From Intestinibacillus massiliensis (GTDB taxonomy: Bacteria; Bacillota; Clostridia; Oscillospirales; Butyricicoccaceae), in contig NZ_LT707059.1 in NCBI RefSeq assembly GCF_900155735.1, forward strand, positions 325,839-359,464: a stretch of 33,626 bases of DNA. The letters are read 5' to 3'. Numbering within the stretch: position 1 is the first letter of the stretch; the number at the start of each line of letters is the position of its first letter. The notes under the pieces are model-generated. The model was not told where the DNA came from. It did not search any database and was given only the letters and a program-made list of their open reading frames with translations. Both the position numbers and the translations under genes were made by a program. Positions 31,480-33,626 of the stretch are shown here, piece by piece.

Positions 31480-32948
31480 ATTATATCCTACAGGGGCATG
31501 ATTACCGGCATGCGGTCGAGGAAATGCTGCTGCACCTGCTGCCGGCCGAAATACCGTCTTGCACGGTGCAGCCGTCCGGTGATGTGTGCGTTTCCAGCCT
31601 TACCGCCGAAAACGGCGTTGCGCGCGCGGTTGCCCGCGTGACGTACGCCGGCGCTTCGAGGGAGTGCGCGCGGGAAGCCGATATCACGGGCTGCGACGTG
31701 CTGGCGCGCCGCAGGCTGGAAAACGAAATCGTAAAGCTTTCGATCTACGATGCGCTCGTACCATTTTTGCCCGCGCCGCCTGTCTGGGGCAGCCTGACCG
31801 GGGTGCGTCCCGCCAAGCTGGCACGCGGCATGATGGAGCGCGGCATGACGAACGCCGAGGTGGCGGCTCGCCTGCGCGGCCATTTTTACGTTTCCAAGGC
31901 GCAGGCCGCGCTGACGGTGCGCGCAGCGGCTGTCGCACTCGACTGTAAGGCACAGCTCCAGCCAGGCGATATATCGATGTACGTCGGCATCCCATTCTGC
32001 CCGTCGCGTTGCGCGTATTGCTCGTTCGTGTCGTCCAGCATTGAGAAATCGGCCGCACTGATCCCCCCGTACCTGGATGCGCTCTGCGCGGAGGCCGAGA
32101 TGACAGGCCGCCTGCTGAGGGAAAGCGGCCAGCGCGTCGTCACGCTGTATATCGGCGGCGGCACGCCGACCACGCTGTCCGCGGGGCAGCTTGCTCGCCT
32201 GATGGGCACGCTGGCCGACGCGGTAGACCTTTCCGCGCTGCGGGAATACACGGTAGAGGCCGGCCGCCCGGATACGATCACCCGGGAGAAGCTCGCCGCA
32301 ATCGCCGCGGGCGGCGCGACGCGCGTCAGCATCAACCCGCAGACCATGAACGATGCGGTGCTGCGCCGCATCGGCCGCCAGCACAGCGCGGCGCAGGTGC
32401 TGGAGAGTTTCGCGCTCGCGCGGGAGGCCGGTTTTGAATGTATCAACATGGATACGATCGCGGGGCTGGACGGCGACACGCCGGAAAGCTTCGCACAGAC
32501 GATGGAAACCCTGATAAACCTGGATCCGGAGAATATCACGGTGCATACGCTGGCCATCAAGCGCGCGGCCGACCTCTCCGACAAGGCGGAAAACGCCGCC
32601 AAGCGCGGCATGGCAGCCGCCATGCTGGAAGACGCGGGCAGGCAGCTCACGGCGGCGGGCTATGCGCCCTATTACCTGTACCGGCAAAAATTCACGGCGG
32701 GCGGCTTTGAAAACGTCGGCTGGTGTAAGCCGGGCACGGAAAGCCTTTACAATGTGTACATGATGGAGGAACTGCAAACCATCGTTTCGCTGGGCGCGGG
32801 CGCGGTCAGCAAACGCTGCGACCCCGCCACCGGCAAGATCACGCGGTTTGCAAACCCGAAGTACCCAACCGAATATTTGGGCGCCGGCGAACGCATCCGG
32901 GCGGCACGTATGAAGCTGCTCGCGGGCGGCGGCGCGAATGAGGGATAA
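31476..32948 (+). CDS. hemZ: Coproporphyrinogen III oxidase-like radical SAM protein HemZ
   Basis: A 490-residue radical SAM enzyme; ATG at 31476 overlaps the previous stop (ATGA). The iron-sulfur motif C-x3-C-x2-C is at about 175, 179 and 182 in C-P-S-R-C-A-Y-C-S-F, followed by Y-I-G-G-G-T-P-T (about 226-233). The HemZ-specific N-terminal domain (about 1-160, beginning M-N-Y-I-L-Q-G-H-D-Y-R) and S-L-T-G-V-R-P-A-K distinguish it from HemN/HemW. HemZ is annotated as an oxygen-independent coproporphyrinogen dehydrogenase; in heme-poor Clostridia its exact substrate is less certain. The position after the MBL gene matches the usual Clostridial order. Confidence 0.94.
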   Translation: MNYILQGHDYRHAVEEMLLHLLPAEIPSCTVQPSGDVCVSSLTAENGVARAVARVTYAGASRECAREADITGCDVLARRRLENEIVKLSIYDALVPFLPAPPVWGSLTGVRPAKLARGMMERGMTNAEVAARLRGHFYVSKAQAALTVRAAAVALDCKAQLQPGDISMYVGIPFCPSRCAYCSFVSSSIEKSAALIPPYLDALCAEAEMTGRLLRESGQRVVTLYIGGGTPTTLSAGQLARLMGTLADAVDLSALREYTVEAGRPDTITREKLAAIAAGGATRVSINPQTMNDAVLRRIGRQHSAAQVLESFALAREAGFECINMDTIAGLDGDTPESFAQTMETLINLDPENITVHTLAIKRAADLSDKAENAAKRGMAAAMLEDAGRQLTAAGYAPYYLYRQKFTAGGFENVGWCKPGTESLYNVYMMEELQTIVSLGAGAVSKRCDPATGKITRFANPKYPTEYLGAGERIRAARMKLLAGGGANEG

Positions 32949-32950
32949 GC

Positions 32951-33626
32951 ATGACCTATAAATTGGAGCAAATTAACGACCAGGCGGCGCGCGACCCCAA
33001 GGGTTTTATCGAGGGAAGCGAGCGGCGGTACCATACCCAGGTGGAGCAAACGGCTGCAAGCATTGTTGCCTGCATGAAGCAGCGTCCGATTGTGCTGCTG
33101 AACGGCCCCTCCTCCAGCGGCAAGACAACGACGGCCAGGCTTCTGGGCGAAGCGCTGATGGGGCACGGCGTCCATGCCGAGGTCATCTCGATGGACGATT
33201 ATTACCGCACGCGCTCGGAATACCAGATCCCGAAGGACGAGGAGGGCGTGGACGACTTCGAGTCCCCGCTCTGCATGGACCTGCCGCTGCTGAACGACCA
33301 TTTGCAGCGCCTGGCGGCGGGCGAGGAAATCTGCGTGCCGCATTTTGACTTTGAAAAGCAGAGCCGCACCGACGAGGTCGAGTGCCTGAGCCTGGACCCG
33401 GACGAAGTCGCGGTCATCGAGGGCATCCACTCCTTCAGCGACACGATTACAGGCGGGCTGGAGGACAAGGCGACCTGCCTGTACCTCAGCGTGGCAAGCA
33501 GCGTCTCGCTTTCAGACGGGACGGTGCTTGCGCCGGAAATGCTGCGTTTCATGCGCCGCGCGATCCGCGACCGCAACTTCCGCGGCGCGCCCGTCGAGGC
33601 GACGCTGCGCCAGTGGCGTTCGGTGC
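32951..33626 (+). CDS. Nucleoside (uridine-type) kinase, P-loop (C-terminus beyond window)
   Basis: The first 225 residues of a cytoplasmic kinase of the phosphoribulokinase/uridine kinase family; it is open at the right edge. ATG at 32951 lies 2 bases after the hemZ stop, with GAGGGAT upstream, so it is in the same operon. Walker A is G-P-S-S-S-G-K-T-T (about 52-60); then S-M-D-D-Y-Y (about 80-85) and D-F-E-S-P (about 98-102) match the uridine kinase pattern for base binding, and V-I-E-G-I-H (about 156-161) is the lid-side strand. An N-terminal ~45-residue extension precedes the P-loop. Substrate preference cannot be told. Confidence 0.9.
   Translation, partial: MTYKLEQINDQAARDPKGFIEGSERRYHTQVEQTAASIVACMKQRPIVLLNGPSSSGKTTTARLLGEALMGHGVHAEVISMDDYYRTRSEYQIPKDEEGVDDFESPLCMDLPLLNDHLQRLAAGEEICVPHFDFEKQSRTDEVECLSLDPDEVAVIEGIHSFSDTITGGLEDKATCLYLSVASSVSLSDGTVLAPEMLRFMRRAIRDRNFRGAPVEATLRQWRSV

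Overview
The window reads as chromosomal DNA of a GC-rich, anaerobic, Gram-positive member of the Clostridia, most like the Oscillospiraceae/Ruminococcaceae gut lineages. The evidence is indirect: strong AGGAGG-type ribosome binding sites, two S-layer-homology (SLH) surface proteins, a DUF4364-LrgA-LrgB operon, oxygen-independent HemZ, a rubredoxin, a corrinoid-type methyltransferase relative and a recJ-relA-dtd-MBL-hemZ gene order. No outer-membrane genes are seen. Species-level assignment is not possible from the sequence alone.

Layout. (1) 1-1355: N-terminal part of a calcium-type P-type ATPase, minus strand, cut by the window edge. (2) 1530-3458: a sigma factor / membrane anti-sigma / small secreted protein module with its own promoter and terminator; GC content drops sharply inside the anti-sigma gene. 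(3) 3464-3950: a candidate minus-strand small RNA, then a tRNA-Pro(CGG) with a consensus promoter and terminator. (4) 4041-7691: a minus-strand operon of a small Cys-rich protein and a 1124-residue SLH surface protein with about ten Y-G-G-G repeats, divergent from (5) a LytTR response regulator and GHKL histidine kinase at 8039-10695. The shared intergenic region carries two identical LytTR-type direct repeats 21 bp apart. (6) 10768-11802: an AT-richer gene for a TIR-domain protein with an unrecognised N-terminal domain. (7) 11909-13523, minus: an MtaA/UroD-type protein, and a separate pair made of an HMA-like 68-residue protein and a 50-residue protein. (8) 13737-14327: a SRAP (YedK/HMCES-type) protein. 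(9) 14381-16720, minus: a second SLH protein with Big_2 Ig-like repeats. (10) 17035-18901, minus: a 39-residue basic protein and the DUF4364-lrgA-lrgB operon. (11) 19068-25829, plus: GNAT acetyltransferase, RadC, UvrB, DUF1330, UvrA, rubredoxin. (12) 26014 to the end, plus: RecJ, Rel, Dtd, MBL hydrolase, HemZ and a truncated nucleoside kinase.

How the genes fit together. The right third is conserved housekeeping: nucleotide excision repair, stringent response, tRNA quality control and heme synthesis. The left two thirds are accessory and cell-surface oriented, with two signalling modules (sigma/anti-sigma and LytTR two-component), each next to exported proteins, plus a probable defence gene (TIR). 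The most specific prediction is that the LytTR system activates the divergent surface operon: the repeats match the LytTR consensus in the minus-strand orientation and lie just upstream of a minus-strand TACAAT -10 box that lacks a recognisable -35 element.
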